DNA from: Mactromeris polynyma
Lineage: Eukaryota > Mollusca > Bivalvia > Venerida > Mactridae
Direction of reading: 5' to 3'
DNA length: 64,000 nt
NCBI GenBank assembly: GCA_032209605.1
Contig: JASFXZ010000016.1
Coordinates: 16,616,001-16,680,000, forward strand
Shown here: piece by piece, positions 33,807 through 45,356 of the stretch
Position numbering within the stretch: position 1 is the first letter of the stretch
Layout of the letters: the number at the start of each line of letters is the position of its first letter
Notes under the pieces: model-generated
Told to the model about the DNA's origin: nothing
Database searches by the model: none
The model's input: the letters and a program-made list of their open reading frames with translations, nothing else
Made by a program: the position numbers and the translations under genes

Positions 33807-35212
33807 GGCCATCCTTAAAAAATTGTTTGTTTGCCCTTACGCGACCCAGATTTTTTTCAGTGGGTAGGTAGGTAGGTAATTTTTTTTTTTTAATATTTTT
33901 TTTTATATTTTTTTATGTTGTTTTTATAGATGTTGTATTAACTATGTAATATGTGTATATATAATATGTGTGTGTTGTATAATAGATTAGTGCATATTGT
34001 ACACATTCTAACCCCGCATAGCTTAATATTTTCACCTTTCATATCCTAATATCTCTATATTCCATCTGTTGTATGTACCTATTGGCTATTAGCACCCCTA
34101 TGTAGAATGCTAACCTGCTTCGTAACATATCTGCATGGGTGGTGGTTTGCACATTATCATTTTAGCCATTTATAGCCAGGCTCCCAAAGTGCTTAACAGG
34201 GTTTATTCTGGAAGAGTGCTTTAATACTGTTGTATAATCATTTAATCTGTATCAATGTAAATTTGAAGTTAAAGCTATTGAATGTCAATCTGACAGTGTC
34301 AAGAGTGAGCCTTGTATTTGGACCTTGGGGTTCAGGTTAGTAACAGTATCACAGAATATGAAAATAAACATCATGACTGCCTTCAACATAGCAAATTTAA
34401 TCTCATAAAAAAGTTAACAGAAATATAAAAATCTCGATGTGAGAAACACAAATATTTTTGTTCAATGTATATTTCACTCAGTGCACTTTAAAGTCTGACA
34501 ATATGATACCAGAAAGTCTGCAACTCAATCCAGTATTATCCTTTAACATTGATAGTACTATTAAAGTGTCTCTCTGTCTTTAATAATAGTGTATGTTCAA
34601 CCTGATATTAAATGTCTGTTATGAAACTTTTCTTCTCATATTAAAGATATCTTGCATTAAACATTTTTGTCAGTTATTGTCTTCATAAAACAAAATCAGT
34701 TGACTCAACACCGAAATTTCATCATATGGGTCCGCATTGAATTTAACTGTGTCAGTTGGAGACGTCGAAACCTCGATCTTTGCGATTTTTTCGAATTTTT
34801 TGTCAATTTCTTTGGATATCCCGTCCGAGGTCAAGTCACAGTAAACGTCGAACCACGTGTCATCTGTATAAAACCTTTTTATAACGTTTTTACATCTGTA
34901 TTTTCGTTCATCTCCTTGGACTGTCAATATTGTGACAGAAAACGTAACCAGATCAGCGTGCTTTCGTTTTCTGTCGTCCATTTTGATTACGCTATAACGA
35001 AGACAACCGAGGATCACCGCTTCAACGGTGTTATTTCACGAAAAGTAATACGAGTAGCGGAAAGATGAAAAATTACCGAAATGGGAATGTGAGTTACGCG
35101 GACGGCTAAAAAATTTTTTTTCGAACTTTCAGAGCCAAAAAAAAAAGTGAGTCGGGCGGATTTTCGTGAGTCGGTCGCGTAAGGGCAAACAAACAATCTT
35201 TTAAGGATGGCC
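33807..35212 (-). mobile_element. Family G element, 1.4 kb, with intact ORF
   Basis: Terminal inverted repeats of about 40 bp: GGCCATCCTTAAAA, then ATTGTTTGTTTGCCC, then TTACGCGACC, with one mismatch between ends. The element is flanked by TCA (33804-33806 and 35213-35215), a 3-bp target-site duplication. A T-rich stretch near 33880-33920 on the + strand is A-rich in the sense of the ORF. Smaller relatives lie at 50036-50536 and 58426-58641. The TNA-type 3-bp duplication hints at PIF/Harbinger-like transposition (inference); no transposase is present, so it is non-autonomous. Confidence 0.85.
34670..35017 (-). CDS. Hypothetical 115-residue protein inside the family G element
   Basis: An uninterrupted ATG-initiated frame of 115 codons lying between the terminal repeats. 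A second Met at residue 13 starts MDDRKRKHADLVTF and may be the better start, giving about 103 residues. The product is rich in Lys, Asp and Glu, with mixed hydrophobic segments (FSVTILTV, WFDVYCDLT) and ends LILFYEDNN. No signal peptide, membrane segment or transposase motif is visible, and I do not recognise the family. Base composition is richer in CG dinucleotides (ACGTGG, TCGACG, CGGACG) than its surroundings. About 860 bp of non-coding sequence follow before the far terminal repeat. It could be a passenger gene, an element-encoded accessory protein, or a captured host exon. The antisense frame over the same region starts at a non-ATG codon and is judged a shadow. Confidence 0.5.
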   Translation of the reverse strand: MILGCLRYSVIKMDDRKRKHADLVTFSVTILTVQGDERKYRCKNVIKRFYTDDTWFDVYCDLTSDGISKEIDKKFEKIAKIEVSTSPTDTVKFNADPYDEISVLSQLILFYEDNN

Positions 35213-35606
35213 TCACCAATTTAAATAGAATAACGAATAGTTGACTTTCATTCCACTCCTGAGTTCTCCCATTCATTTCCTCGAGAGAAAAAAAACATCA
35301 TGTTGTAAAGTGTTCCCAGGGTGGTGCCTCGTATCTTTAGCTTCTTTTGAGTACACAAGATTGAGATAATCTTCGCAATTAAAGTTAATTAAGGTCTATG
35401 GTAGGCTTATCATTATAAGCTAGATATTTCTCATAGAGTTGTCAGGTAGAATTCTACTTCTGAATGTCTGTATAATTACCTACAACTTCTGTTCGGATGA
35501 GTCATTTAAAATGTTTCAGGAAGTTTACTAACTACAAACAAATGTTGCTTCTGTGTCTGTTAGAATGTCTGACTTGTGTAATGTTTAAAATGCTTAAATA
35601 TACATA
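35213..35606. other. No gene seen
   Basis: AT-rich non-coding sequence. Confidence 0.5.
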
Positions 35607-35865
35607 CAGTCGGACCTAGTCGACAACCTTCGACAACATGTTTTGCAGTTCCAGAAAACTTTTAAGTTGAGAAAAATGCTATGTTTTAGAGTATGTCTGT
35701 ATGAAGGCATCAACATGCCATTTTCTCAAAATTATTACTTAGCATAGTTTAATAGAGAATAAAATGATTTACCTTTAACAGATTGTAACAATATAATTTA
35801 TCAATTTAACCTCTCTGGAAAACAACTTTTCAACAACAGCCAACATTGGCACCACACAAAGACAA
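35607..35865 (+). mobile_element. Family B stub joined to the long family C repeat
   Basis: CAGTCGGACCTAGTCGACAA (family B left end, 35607 onward) runs into GCAGTTCCAGAAAACTT and the roughly 170-bp block shared with 9084-9250, then AACCTCTCTGGAAAACAAC and AACAGCCAACATTGGCACC of family C. It is interrupted before the array. Confidence 0.65.
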
Positions 35866-35991
35866 CAAGGGGACATACACATTATCATTTCATTCTCATT
35901 GTGTGCACAATTTTGTATTGGTAAAATATTCATTCCAAAATTAATAAGCAGTCAGCCCCCTCCGAATACAATGTGTACTCTCCAAAGCTTC

Positions 35992-36798
35992 CCTCTTGTC
36001 AACAACCTCTCTTCAGCAACAACCTCTCTTCAACAACAACCTCTCTTCAGCAACAACCTCTCTTCAGCCACAACTTCTCTTCAACAACAACCTCTCTTCA
36101 GCAACAACCTCTCTTCAGCAACAACCTCTCTTCAGCAATAACTTCTCTTCAGCAACAACCTCTCTTCAGCAACAACCTCTCTTCAGCAACAACCTCTCTT
36201 CAGCAACAACCTCTCTTCAGCAACAACCTCTCTTCAGCAACAACCTCTCTTCAGCAACAACCTCTCTTCAACAACAACCTCTCTTCAACAACAACCTCTC
36301 TTCAGCAACAACCTCTCTTCAGCAACAACCTCTCTTCAGCAACAACCTCTCTTCAGCAACAACCTCTCTTCAGCAACAACCTCTCTTCAACAACAACCTC
36401 TCTTCAACAACAACCTCTCTTCAACAACAACCTCTCTTCAGCAACAACCTCTCTTCAGCAACAACCTCTCTTCAACAACAACCTCTCTTCAGCAACAACC
36501 TCTCTTCAGCAACAACCTCTCTTCAACAACAACCTCTCTTCAGCAACAACCTCTCTTCAACAACAACCTCTCTTCAGCAACAACCTCTCTTCAACAACAA
36601 CCTCTCTTCAGCAACAACCTCTCTTCAGCAACAACCTCTCTTCAGCAACAACCTCTCTTCAGCAACAACCTCTCTTCAGCAACAACCTCTCTTCAGCAAC
36701 AACCTCTCTTCAACAACAACCTCTCTTCAACAACAACCTCTCTTCATCAACAACCTCTCTTCATCAACAACCTCTCTTCAACAACAACCTCTCTTCAA
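35992..36798. repeat. 17-bp minisatellite, about 47 copies
   Basis: The unit is CAGCAACAACCTCTCTT with a frequent CAACAACAACCTCTCTT variant. It matches the family C end AACCTCTCCAGAGCAACAAC seen directly after the array. Because the unit contains no stop in any + frame, long QQQPLFSNNLSSATTSL frames result; these are not a gene. A and G variants alternate in blocks, suggesting duplication of multi-unit segments. Confidence 0.95.
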
Positions 36799-36840
36799 GA
36801 ACAGTATCAAATCCTCTTGTAGTATGAGTTTACTCTCAGA

Positions 36841-36927
36841 TTAACCTCTCCAGAGCAACAACCTCTCAACAACAGTCAACATGTGCATCTACCAAAGGGT
36901 GCTGCTCTGGAGAGGTTGGGCTGTATC
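36841..36927. mobile_element. Family C MITE, best preserved copy
   Basis: Left AACCTCTCCAGAGCAACAAC, right GCTGCTCTGGAGAGGTT then GGGCTGTA: a clear inverted repeat of about 17 bp around AACAGTCAACATGTGCATC. Lies immediately after the 17-bp array. Confidence 0.8.
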
Positions 36928-37867
36928 TGTAAAGATGCCATTGCTTGTATACATGTCACTGAATGACTTCATAATCAGGGTAAAAATGGTGCAAATCTAT
37001 ATTTCCTTAATTAAGAACCTATTTAAATATCTGGTTATTGCATGCTTACTGTGTATGGGAATAGGGGAGCAAGGAATGGCCAACTTGACTATCAAAACAT
37101 CTGTGTAGAATTTAGGGGGGGGGGGGGGGGCAACAAGGGGGAAATAATTTAATTACAGCAAAAATTAAAGCATGTTGGGTGGACTGAATCAATTGAATTG
37201 AGGTAAGCTAATTTGTGTATGGGTAGAGGAAACTGTCAATGAGGAATTAGAGTTAGAAAAAGCAGGTTTGTGCAGATATGGGGTGAGCTGTATTGAACAC
37301 AGGTCAGAGGTCGGGCAACTGTTAGTGTGAAGGTAGAAGCATATTTTGTAAGCAGATGTCAGAAAAACCTGTTTTGTGCAGAGGTTGAGAGAGATTTATT
37401 GTATTCAGCTAGAGCAAGCTACTTTGTGATGAAGGGAAGAAGGTGAAACATTGTTGATACATTTTACATGTATTGTTGTGTATGTGTAATGTGATGTCCA
37501 CATGTTTGTTATTGCTGATGTGGTGAAAAATGGTTTATTTATGTATGAGGACTAGAGGATTAACAGTTTTGGATTGTTTTATGACCAAACATTACCCTAC
37601 ATGTGTGTATACATGGTGGAAGCTAACAATTGAGGGAGGATGGTTGCTTTGTATAAATGTGGTGATGTTAACAGCTGCTTTGATTCTTGTACTGTAGAAG
37701 GTATCTATAACATAATCTGACATTTATATTGATGGTATGATATCTCAGTTAATTACCTGACCAGGCTGGAAGAAGCTCGGAGCTACTTGAATCCATTGCG
37801 TTACAGTTATGAAGGCCTTATCAGATACTGATAACGTTACGTAAGATTCTCAGTACAATGTTTTGCT
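36928..37867. other. No gene seen; poly-G tract
   Basis: A run of 16 G lies at 37115-37130. The rest is AT-rich with nothing recognised. Confidence 0.55.
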
Positions 37868-38212
37868 ATGAGTTTAATTCTTTCTGTCGTTGTTCATTGT
37901 TTTTCGGAGCAGCCGTACCAACATGGCTTTACTATTTGCATATCAGTGTTGTGTAAACTATTCAAATCTTACGTTAATCACTAAACCAACTTCTCTTCAA
38001 CTGAACATTTGTAACCTTGATGCGGATTGGTTAACCTTTCGATAAAGGGTACTTTACCTTACTGAAATCCACTAAATTTCTGTGAATTTACCAAAATCCA
38101 TTTTGGATCTGGAGTGACCAGCAATCGTAACATGTCAGCATTTTTTATGTTGCACAACCAATATTAACCTTCAAATTGCGCTGACCATCTTTTTTCAAGA
38201 TATTTCTTGTTA
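37868..38212 (+). repeat. Family F dispersed repeat, longest copy
   Basis: TTTTTCGGAGCAGCCGTACC, CTATTTGCATATCAGTGTTG, TTCTCTTCAACTGAAC, GGTTAACCTTTCGATAAAGG and TTTTTTCAAGATATTTCTTG in the same order as at 5.7 kb. Confidence 0.85.
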
Positions 38213-38618
38213 TCAACTGCATGGGCATGTGATAAGTATACATATATTCAAATTGGCTGTTCATGCTCTGGCAACCGTTAATCTACAGATCTGTACAATT
38301 TCATGAGAGCCAGGAATATTGTCAGACTATACTATGATTTGTCTGTGATTGTTGTCATTAGAAATTATCTTGTTAGGCATGTTGATGTCTGGGTTTATAG
38401 TACAACCACTCAGTAACTGTCTATGTAATTATCGGTATGTACGTTAATGTTTATGATAAAAATACTGCTGACAGTGGGTCTTAACTTTTACATAATAATG
38501 TCTTCTTCTTCTCTGTCAGAATAGACTGTTATGATCGTGCCTGGTTGTTTAAAAAGAGATTGCCAAGCCTTCCAATCTACTGACATCAGTTCTGAGAAAG
38601 ATTATTTAAGTAACTTTA
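38213..38618. other. No gene seen
   Basis: AT-rich non-coding sequence. Confidence 0.5.
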
Positions 38619-38700
38619 TGCCGAATCTGCAAGCTCAGTTGCTAGAGTACATATGGACCGTCACCCAGCAGATATGGGTTCGAGTTCAGGAATGGGCAGG
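38619..38700 (+). mobile_element. tRNA-derived SINE head
   Basis: AGCTCAGTTGCTAGAG resembles an A-box region and GGGTTCGAGTTC a B box, about 45 bp apart. The stems do not pair as in a tRNA, so a SINE remnant is preferred. Confidence 0.5.
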
Positions 38701-39282
38701 TTATATTCTTCTGTGACATTTGCTTTAGTTGTTTCCTCCACATTTGGAGACGTTGTCAGCTGATTACAGAAGAGCGAGTTTGTTCTGGTTGATAATTAAT
38801 TCCAGGAAATTACGACTGAAAAATTGTTAAAAAATCAGTGTAAAATTTGATAAAATAAGTATAAACTGTCATAGTTGACTGTTATGGCCATGCGTGGTGG
38901 TTTAAAAAGAGAATTATTATGCAATACAACAGCACCTCTCATTGTATTTTAGTGTGAATTAATACACAGTGGCAGGATTGTATATGTTCATACAGTACTT
39001 TGATATTTGGCACAATGGAGGTACCTTTGTAAGACATAGTCCTGAGGTAATGAAGTCTTTGTTGTCGAGTGATGAGTCAGGATAGCTGGTTGTCTGTCTG
39101 TATCTCCTCACAAATCTACCCTGAGGTAATGATTGAGATTATCAGAGAAGATTATTTCAGGTTGATGAAAACAGACAATACTCTTCAAAATTGGAGGTAA
39201 AAATGTTCATACTGATGGTAATAGCTTTGGTTATATACCTGTAAGTCATGTGGTTCTATACTTGTAATTCTTTGTGCAAAGG
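38701..39282. other. No gene seen
   Basis: AT-rich non-coding sequence. Confidence 0.5.
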
Positions 39283-39446
39283 CCATGGTTATATTGTTCA
39301 TTTTGGTTCATATTAAATCATGTGGTTATATTGTTCATTTTGGTTCATATTAAATCATGTGGTTATATTGTTCATTTTGCTTCATATTAAATCATGTGGT
39401 TATATTGTTCATTTTGCTTCATATTAAATCATGTGGTTATATTAAA
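39283..39446 (+). repeat. 37-bp repeat, about 4 copies
   Basis: CATGTGGTTATATTGTTCAT then TTTGCTTCATATTAAAT recurs at 37-bp steps, ending next to a family A MITE. Confidence 0.9.
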
Positions 39447-39450
39447 TATG

Positions 39451-39594
39451 CAGTATTTAAGTCTCACCACCTCAAAATTAAGAACACAACTTTTCACGTC
39501 CCTTTTCACTATGTAACCTTGGTTATCAGACCACCTCAATATGAAGACCAGTTTTCAAGGGTCCTAAGGGTGGTTGTATTATTGAGGTTTTACT
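39451..39594 (+). mobile_element. Family A MITE, left end altered
   Basis: CAGTATTTAAGTCTCACCAC, then ATTAAGAACACAACTTTTC, to TTGAGGTTTTACTG with TA. Confidence 0.75.
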
Positions 39595-39728
39595 GTATTT
39601 CTAGCTTTGTGTGAAAGCCATATGGTTTATTATTGTTTGCACTGTGCTAGTTTCATACTATTTTTTCTCAAATATTACCGTTGAAATTATACAGACGGTT
39701 TCGTGACAAAACCTGTGTTAGTGACTTA

Positions 39729-39917
39729 CAGTCAAACCTGTCTGTAAAGACCACCCATGGGAACAGCAAAATGTGGTCTTTGTTTACAGGTGGTCTCTAT
39801 TAACAGATTAAATATCATTGAAAATGGTATGATGGGAGATAAAATTGGTGGTCTTTGCAGACAGGTTTTGCAATAGTGGTCTTTGTTCGCAGATGGTCTT
39901 TAACACAGGTTTGACTG
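39729..39917. mobile_element. Family I MITE, single copy
   Basis: CAGTCAAACCTGTCTGTAAA and ACACAGGTTTGACTG are inverted ends with TA on both sides, 189 bp. The interior repeats GTGGTCTTTG and ACAGGTGGTCTC. Termini share CAGT...ACCT with families A and B. Confidence 0.85.
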
Positions 39918-40858
39918 TAATTAGGTCGTGCCGTCCAGTATTTCCCAAGTATTCCATTATTGATGCATTCATTTTTTTGTGATTGTTTTATTAAATAAAT
40001 GTGTACAAATAGTTTCGTGAGTCTTCTATCAGTGAACTCGTAGAATTTTATTTGAGGTCAAATGTATTAACAGTCGGGTTGTATTTAATTAACCTGCTCC
40101 CTTTGAGTAAAATACGGCCATTGTTTACATTGTATCTTGATAATAACCACTTTTCCTGTCATAAATAGAAACTTGGATTGTCGATAATCTGTAGGTAGAA
40201 TATTCATCAAATATATTAAAGATAAAGTATTTATTTTGAGGTGGCAAGGTTTAATTGGGATGATGACCCGTACCCTTCATATTGGGAAACAGTGTGTGTG
40301 TTAAATTTTGAAACTGGGGAAAAGGTCTAGAAATTACAGCAAATTTTAAGAATAGAAGTAAAGGATGAAGTGATTAATTAATCAACAATTGCTGTTTATA
40401 TAAACTGCCTGTGAGAGAAAAGCCTCTAACTTTGTCAACTTTTGGCTAAATTGAACGAAAACTTTTTCTTCAGATTTATTGGCAATTTTTGCATTCAAAT
40501 TAGGTAAAAATATATACTTTTTGTCATTAGGAATATAGCTGAATATAATGGCTATAAAAACAGCTGAAAAAAATGCTGGGTAGTATCAGTTATAGTTTCT
40601 GATCTAATTGATCATAGGTCGACAGATGATTTAAATGATTGACCCACAATTGGAGTGTCTTATTTCAATTAGTGATGGTCATATCAGAATACAGGCTAAT
40701 TGCTTATAATTGTATATGAATCGATGATAGATGTAAATAATTAAATACAATTTTTTTGCAATACGATACTATGAACATTAAATGGATTTGATGATTGTTA
40801 ACATTTCTGATTGGTTCATTAAGCAGAACAATGCATGTTTAATTCTGACCAAGTTTAG
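39918..40858. other. No gene seen
   Basis: AT-rich non-coding sequence without recognised elements. Confidence 0.5.
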
Positions 40859-40935
40859 CCCAGGTTAGCTCAATTTGTTCAGCGCTGGCGCTGTCACCTA
40901 GATTTGATTCTCGGGCAGGGCAGGTCAAGTCCTTC
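40859..40935 (+). mobile_element. tRNA-derived SINE head, degraded
   Basis: GGTTAGCTCAATTTGTTCAG (A-box-like) and AGATTTGATTCTCGG (B-box-like), spacing about 35 bp. Confidence 0.4.
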
Positions 40936-40949
40936 CATGATATTTAGCT

Positions 40950-41124
40950 ACATTTATTCGACAACCTTCTATCTGAATACTTGGTATTATTCGAAAATAA
41001 ATATCAGGTCCCGATGTATCTAATCTTATAAGGCACGTCAAATTGAAATGGGCCTTTTGAGACCGTGTGTAATTTGAAAAATAAATTCAGACCAGATGAA
41101 TTCGAATGAATGGAGGTTTGACTG
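40950..41124 (+). mobile_element. Family B MITE, left tip lost
   Basis: ACATTTATTCGACAACC, AAATATCAGGTCCCGATGTA and ATGGAGGTTTGACTG with TA following. Confidence 0.8.
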
Positions 41125-41449
41125 TAGTAGCTGAAGCCTTATTATGACTGGAAACATACATTTCTTTTGGCTTAGCCTCGTTCACAAATGTCAATATTTA
41201 CTATTGATTGTTTTGATAAAATATATATTGTTTTTGCAGAAATGATAACAAAATTATATTATCTACATGTCCGCGGACCATGAAATAATTTAATACCCAT
41301 GTTATACAGATTTTTGTTAATGTCAATAATAAGTTATTGAAATGTCATACATAAGTGTTGATACATAATCATTTTTTATTGGATAAAAATCATTAAAAAA
41401 ATTAGACGTATTTGTTTCAATTACCGTAATTTCCCTAATTAACGATATA
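41125..41449. other. No gene seen
   Basis: AT-rich non-coding sequence. Confidence 0.5.
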
Positions 41450-41631
41450 CAATAAAACCTCAATAATAAGACCACCATTGGGACCAATGAAAACTGGTCT
41501 TCTTATTGAGATGGTCTTAATATTGAGGTTGAATGAAGAGCAAAAAAGTGAAAAGGGACTTGAAAAAAAAATTGTTCTTAATTTTGATGTGGTTATATTA
41601 TTGAGGTGGTCTTTAAGTGAGGTTTTTACTG
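41450..41631 (+). mobile_element. Family A MITE, complete
   Basis: CAATAAAACCTCAATAATAA to AGTGAGGTTTTTACTG with TA, 182 bp. Confidence 0.85.
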
Positions 41632-41724
41632 TAGTGCCTGCTATCTTCAAATTTGTTATTAGGACACCTGTTTTACAGAATTTCATCAATTGTGAAGCAA
41701 GTTTGCAACATATAATATATTAAT

Positions 41725-41852
41725 CACTTTCAATAACCGCTTCCTGGGTTACTAACCAGTTCTAGCGCCAAATTCAGTTTGAGCTTCAACCTTGCCCAAG
41801 GCGGGATTCAAACCCACGACCTAGGAGATCAGGAGCCTATACCGTAGAAAAT
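41725..41852 (-). mobile_element. SINE-2 copy
   Basis: On the + strand ACCGCTTCCTGGGTTACTAAC, TCTAGCGCCAAATTCAG and GGCGGGATTCAAACCCACGA; the last is an inverted B box. Shares body and orientation with 14776-14940. Confidence 0.6.
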
Positions 41853-42527
41853 ATAAATTAAAAAAAAAAAAATATTAATTTCCTTATGTATTTACCCTAA
41901 CGTTCATTTTACTACGTTTTGCTGCTCAGTACTTTACAAAAAATATATTTTGACTCAATTTTTATGATCGACTAGAATTATAATAATATAGTTCACATCA
42001 CATGATTGTTTTTTGTCGAATTTCACATCTATGTCAGTTCTCATAACCACTTTGTGATGTTTTAGTGGTGTTTAACCTAAATTTGGACAAAAAATGTATC
42101 TGAACTTTTGTGATACAGAATTCACAACTGACATTTTGCTTATTGACACAAAGCATGTATTGATAATTGAAGCAATTTGTCAAAATTATGTTTTTTGTTC
42201 TGTCATAATTTATATAACGAGTAATTATTTGTTGATAATGTGAATATTGCTGTGTGCTAGCATTGTTATGGTATTTAATAACCGCAGAATCACTGAGTTT
42301 CAGAAAATGTTATATTTGGAGGTATTCAAACATTATTTTGCTGTCATATTGAACATGTGAGGCTATATTTAAAGAATTGTTCAGTAGGCATCACTCCCTG
42401 CCAACCCCCGAATATGGTCCCTACTCAAAAAGATGTATCTATCTGATGGGGGGGAAACCTTTTTTGTACTGGATATTAATAGCAGAAACTTGAATGACCA
42501 TAAAGAGTAATAAATAGAAATTAATTA
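41853..42527. other. No gene seen
   Basis: AT-rich non-coding sequence. Confidence 0.5.
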
Positions 42528-42705
42528 CAGTCAGACCTCATTGATTTGACAACGTTTTAACCAAATACTTGGTATCATCTGAAATAAATATCAGGTCCCG
42601 ATGTATCTTCTTAGGCACGTCAAATTGAAGTGGGCTATTAGAAACCATGTATTATTCGAAATAATATTTTGGACTTGACGAATTCGAATGAACGATGTTT
42701 GACTG
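42528..42705 (+). mobile_element. Family B MITE, complete
   Basis: CAGTCAGACCTCATTGATTT to AACGATGTTTGACTG with TA on both sides, 178 bp. Confidence 0.85.
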
Positions 42706-42759
42706 TACCTATTTTTCCACTCAGATTTTGATGGTACGGTTATGTGGAACAAATAATTT

Positions 42760-42776
42760 CTTTAGGATGGCCTTAG
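42760..42776. mobile_element. Family G terminal-repeat fragment
   Basis: CTTTAGGATGGCCTTA matches the right end of family G, including the T.A flank. No left partner was found nearby. Confidence 0.35.
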
Positions 42777-44069
42777 AGATATATTGTTTGGTGCGTTTAT
42801 TATGAATAGTACGGTCAGAACATTTAAAATTGTTGTCCTTATCAAAGTAACAGGACACTTGGGTTCAATGTAGGTTTTTCAGCAACTGTTGTGGTGATAA
42901 AGCTGTTGATAGACATGGAATTATTGTTGAATTGAGGAATATTTTATTTAGGGTTGAACTAATTGGACGCGTTAATTGGAACACTAATTAAATGTGTCAT
43001 GATAAATAATATAACCATGACTAGATAATTATCTATGTATAATAAAATTATAAAGTGTCAGAGTTTGTGAATTAATGTGCAGTGGATTTTTTTGTATCTT
43101 TTAAATGAAAAATATTTTCAATGAAAAAACAATTACTGACATTTTACGCAGCTATCATATACATGTAATATAGAGCGTAAACGATTGTGATATAATGTGC
43201 TGTTTTTATGTATTCTTGAAAAATATAGGAGGATTTTATCGAAAACAATGTTGTATACAGTGATTTTGTCACACAGTGTATAAACTATTTTGCCTATCTA
43301 TTTTACATACCTGTTGACGCAGAAATTGAAATTCTCTCTCCAAAAAATATTTTGCCGCATTAAAAGGACTTTTAAGCTGGAATATAGGTTAACAATGAAT
43401 TTTGTATTGAAATGTTTATCTGACAATATATTTTATTATTATGTTTAAAGTTAAAATGAAAATTATTTATTAAATTTATGACTACCTTTTGGAAAACGAT
43501 GGTAGAACCTTGGTTGGGACATGGTCCAGTCATGGCCTTGTGTCCATGGTCTAGTGGTGTTGTGGACGTGTAATGATCGTGGACTATTTGTGACCCTACA
43601 ACTTCAAAATACGCGGTTTGAAAAAAACACCCAGGACGTAAACATTGGCATTGTTTTAGTGTGCTCTGACCTTAAAATTAATTAATTATTAATTAAGCTA
43701 CTAATTGCAAAATTTAGTGACTACGTATACTATAAACATTGATTGTGATTGACTGAATATCAGCCAGGATGTATTTTGTGGTAGCAATTTGTCAGTATCC
43801 GGAACAAACTCGTATAGAGGTAACCATTTGTTATTGAGAGTATTTTTTTGGGTGAATTTCAGTCAAGTTTTGCTTTGTTTTGCCTTAATTTTTTTCAGAG
43901 CACTAACCCGATTGGGCACGTTGCTCAGTCAAACCACTAGCCTGAAATCATGTAACATTAATTAATGAAAAGCAGTAAGTCACAATTATATATGTATACA
44001 ATTTGTTAAAGTTATAATGGATGGATTTTAATGGACCGTCGGTCTTTTTACAAGCTTTCATTCTTACTA
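42777..44069. other. No gene seen; isolated tRNA-like A box
   Basis: CATGGTCTAGTGGTGTTGTG near 43542 resembles the SINE-1 A box without a B box. The remainder is AT-rich. Confidence 0.5.
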
Positions 44070-44249
44070 CAGTCGAACCTCGTTTTATTGGAATTCATTG
44101 GGTCCAAAATTTTATTTTGAATAATACATGGTTAAGAATTGCCCATTTCAAGTCGACGTGCCTAAGAAGATACATTGGGACCTGATATTTATTTTGCATG
44201 GTACGCATGTATTGGGTTAGAAGGTTGTCGAATAAACAAGGTCCGACTG
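44070..44249 (-). mobile_element. Family B MITE, inverted orientation
   Basis: CAGTCGAACCTCGTTTTATT to CAAGGTCCGACTG with TA. The interior (GCCCATTTCAAGTCGACGTG, GATACATTGGGACCTGATAT) is the reverse complement of the other copies. Confidence 0.85.
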
Positions 44250-44352
44250 TAGTTAAAACAAAGCATGCATGAAGTATTGTAACGGTATATCCGTTTACTT
44301 TAAAGGGACACTTTCCAATTTCCTTGTTGTTGTTGAAATGTATCCTGTTTGG

Positions 44353-44644
44353 CTGACGATGCTTAAATTGACTCAGGATACTGACTGTTTCACATGACGA
44401 TGCTTAAATTGACTCAGGATACTGACTGTTACACATGACGATGCTTAAATTGACTCAGGATACTGACTGTTACACATGACGATGCTTAAATTGACTCAGG
44501 ATACTGACTGTTACACATGACGATGCTTAAATTGACTCAGGATACTGACTGTTACACATGACGATGCTTAAATTGACTCAGGATACTGACTGTTACACAT
44601 GACGATGCTTAAATTGACTCAGGATACTGACTGTTTCACATGAC
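44353..44644. repeat. 41-bp minisatellite, 7 copies
   Basis: The unit contains TGACGATGCTTAAATTGACT then CAGGATACTGACTGTTACACA. Copies differ only by a C/A change (TTTCAC or TTACAC), indicating very recent expansion or active homogenisation. Confidence 0.95.
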
Positions 44645-45356
44645 GGGTATTTAACATGTGAACTCAAGTTCTGTAAAAGATGTGTCAGAATAAATGATAA
44701 ATTACCTCTCAAGGCCAGTGGCTATTATAGACTAAACTTTCTACAATAATTTGTGTTACCTAGCAACAGCATGATTCCTAAGAAATGATACAAACATGTG
44801 TATTTCATCTAAGATACAAAATCTTCTGTCTATATAACTGGAATTAAGTGTTGATACTGTTCAATGTTAATCAAAATATGTTGTGACTCTTTTAATATCA
44901 ATTCATTATTTCCAGAACTCCCATATTAAACTTGTTTTTCGTCTTTTTGAGAAAAACAACTTTAAAGTTTTATGTGGCGTTCCCTGTAGCTATGTATTCT
45001 CTCTCTTTTACCCTCTTGAAATAATTGTTACATACGGAGTCATGGAATTGCATTTTTTTGTAAGTTATGTGCATCCCAGAACAATATAGGTAGTACAGAT
45101 AGAAAGAGTTTGGAAAGACGGTTTCAACGATACCAAATACTCACAACCGCCCGAGTTACAGGGTTCTGGGAATAAGGCGGGGTTTTGGGAATAAGGTGAC
45201 AATATAATAATGATTTCTATTGATTGTACAATCATCGTATAGGTCATGTGATCCTTCGTCAGGTCAATAATTACAAATGAAGCTAAGAAAATCCATGGCA
45301 ATTTCACAATTTTGCTTTATTTCAGCTGGGCATTAAATTTGGTAACTCACACTCTA
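44645..45356. other. No gene; short remnant of the 15/29-kb pseudogene element
   Basis: At 44960-45010 TATGTGGCGTTCCCTGTAGC and TATTCTCTCTCTTTTACCC translate on the minus strand to a REYIATGNAT-like peptide also seen at 29 kb. The rest shows nothing. Confidence 0.45.

Noticed and set aside
34667..35068. 133-codon + strand frame over the family G ORF
   Set aside because: Starts at TTG, composition is that of an antisense shadow (Phe/Val/Arg-rich), while the minus frame has a proper ATG.
35899..36844. Frames of up to 284 codons with QQQPLFSNNLSS repeats
   Set aside because: Open in all three + frames because the 17-bp CAACAACCTCTCTT unit has no stop; matches a MITE end, no splice sites.
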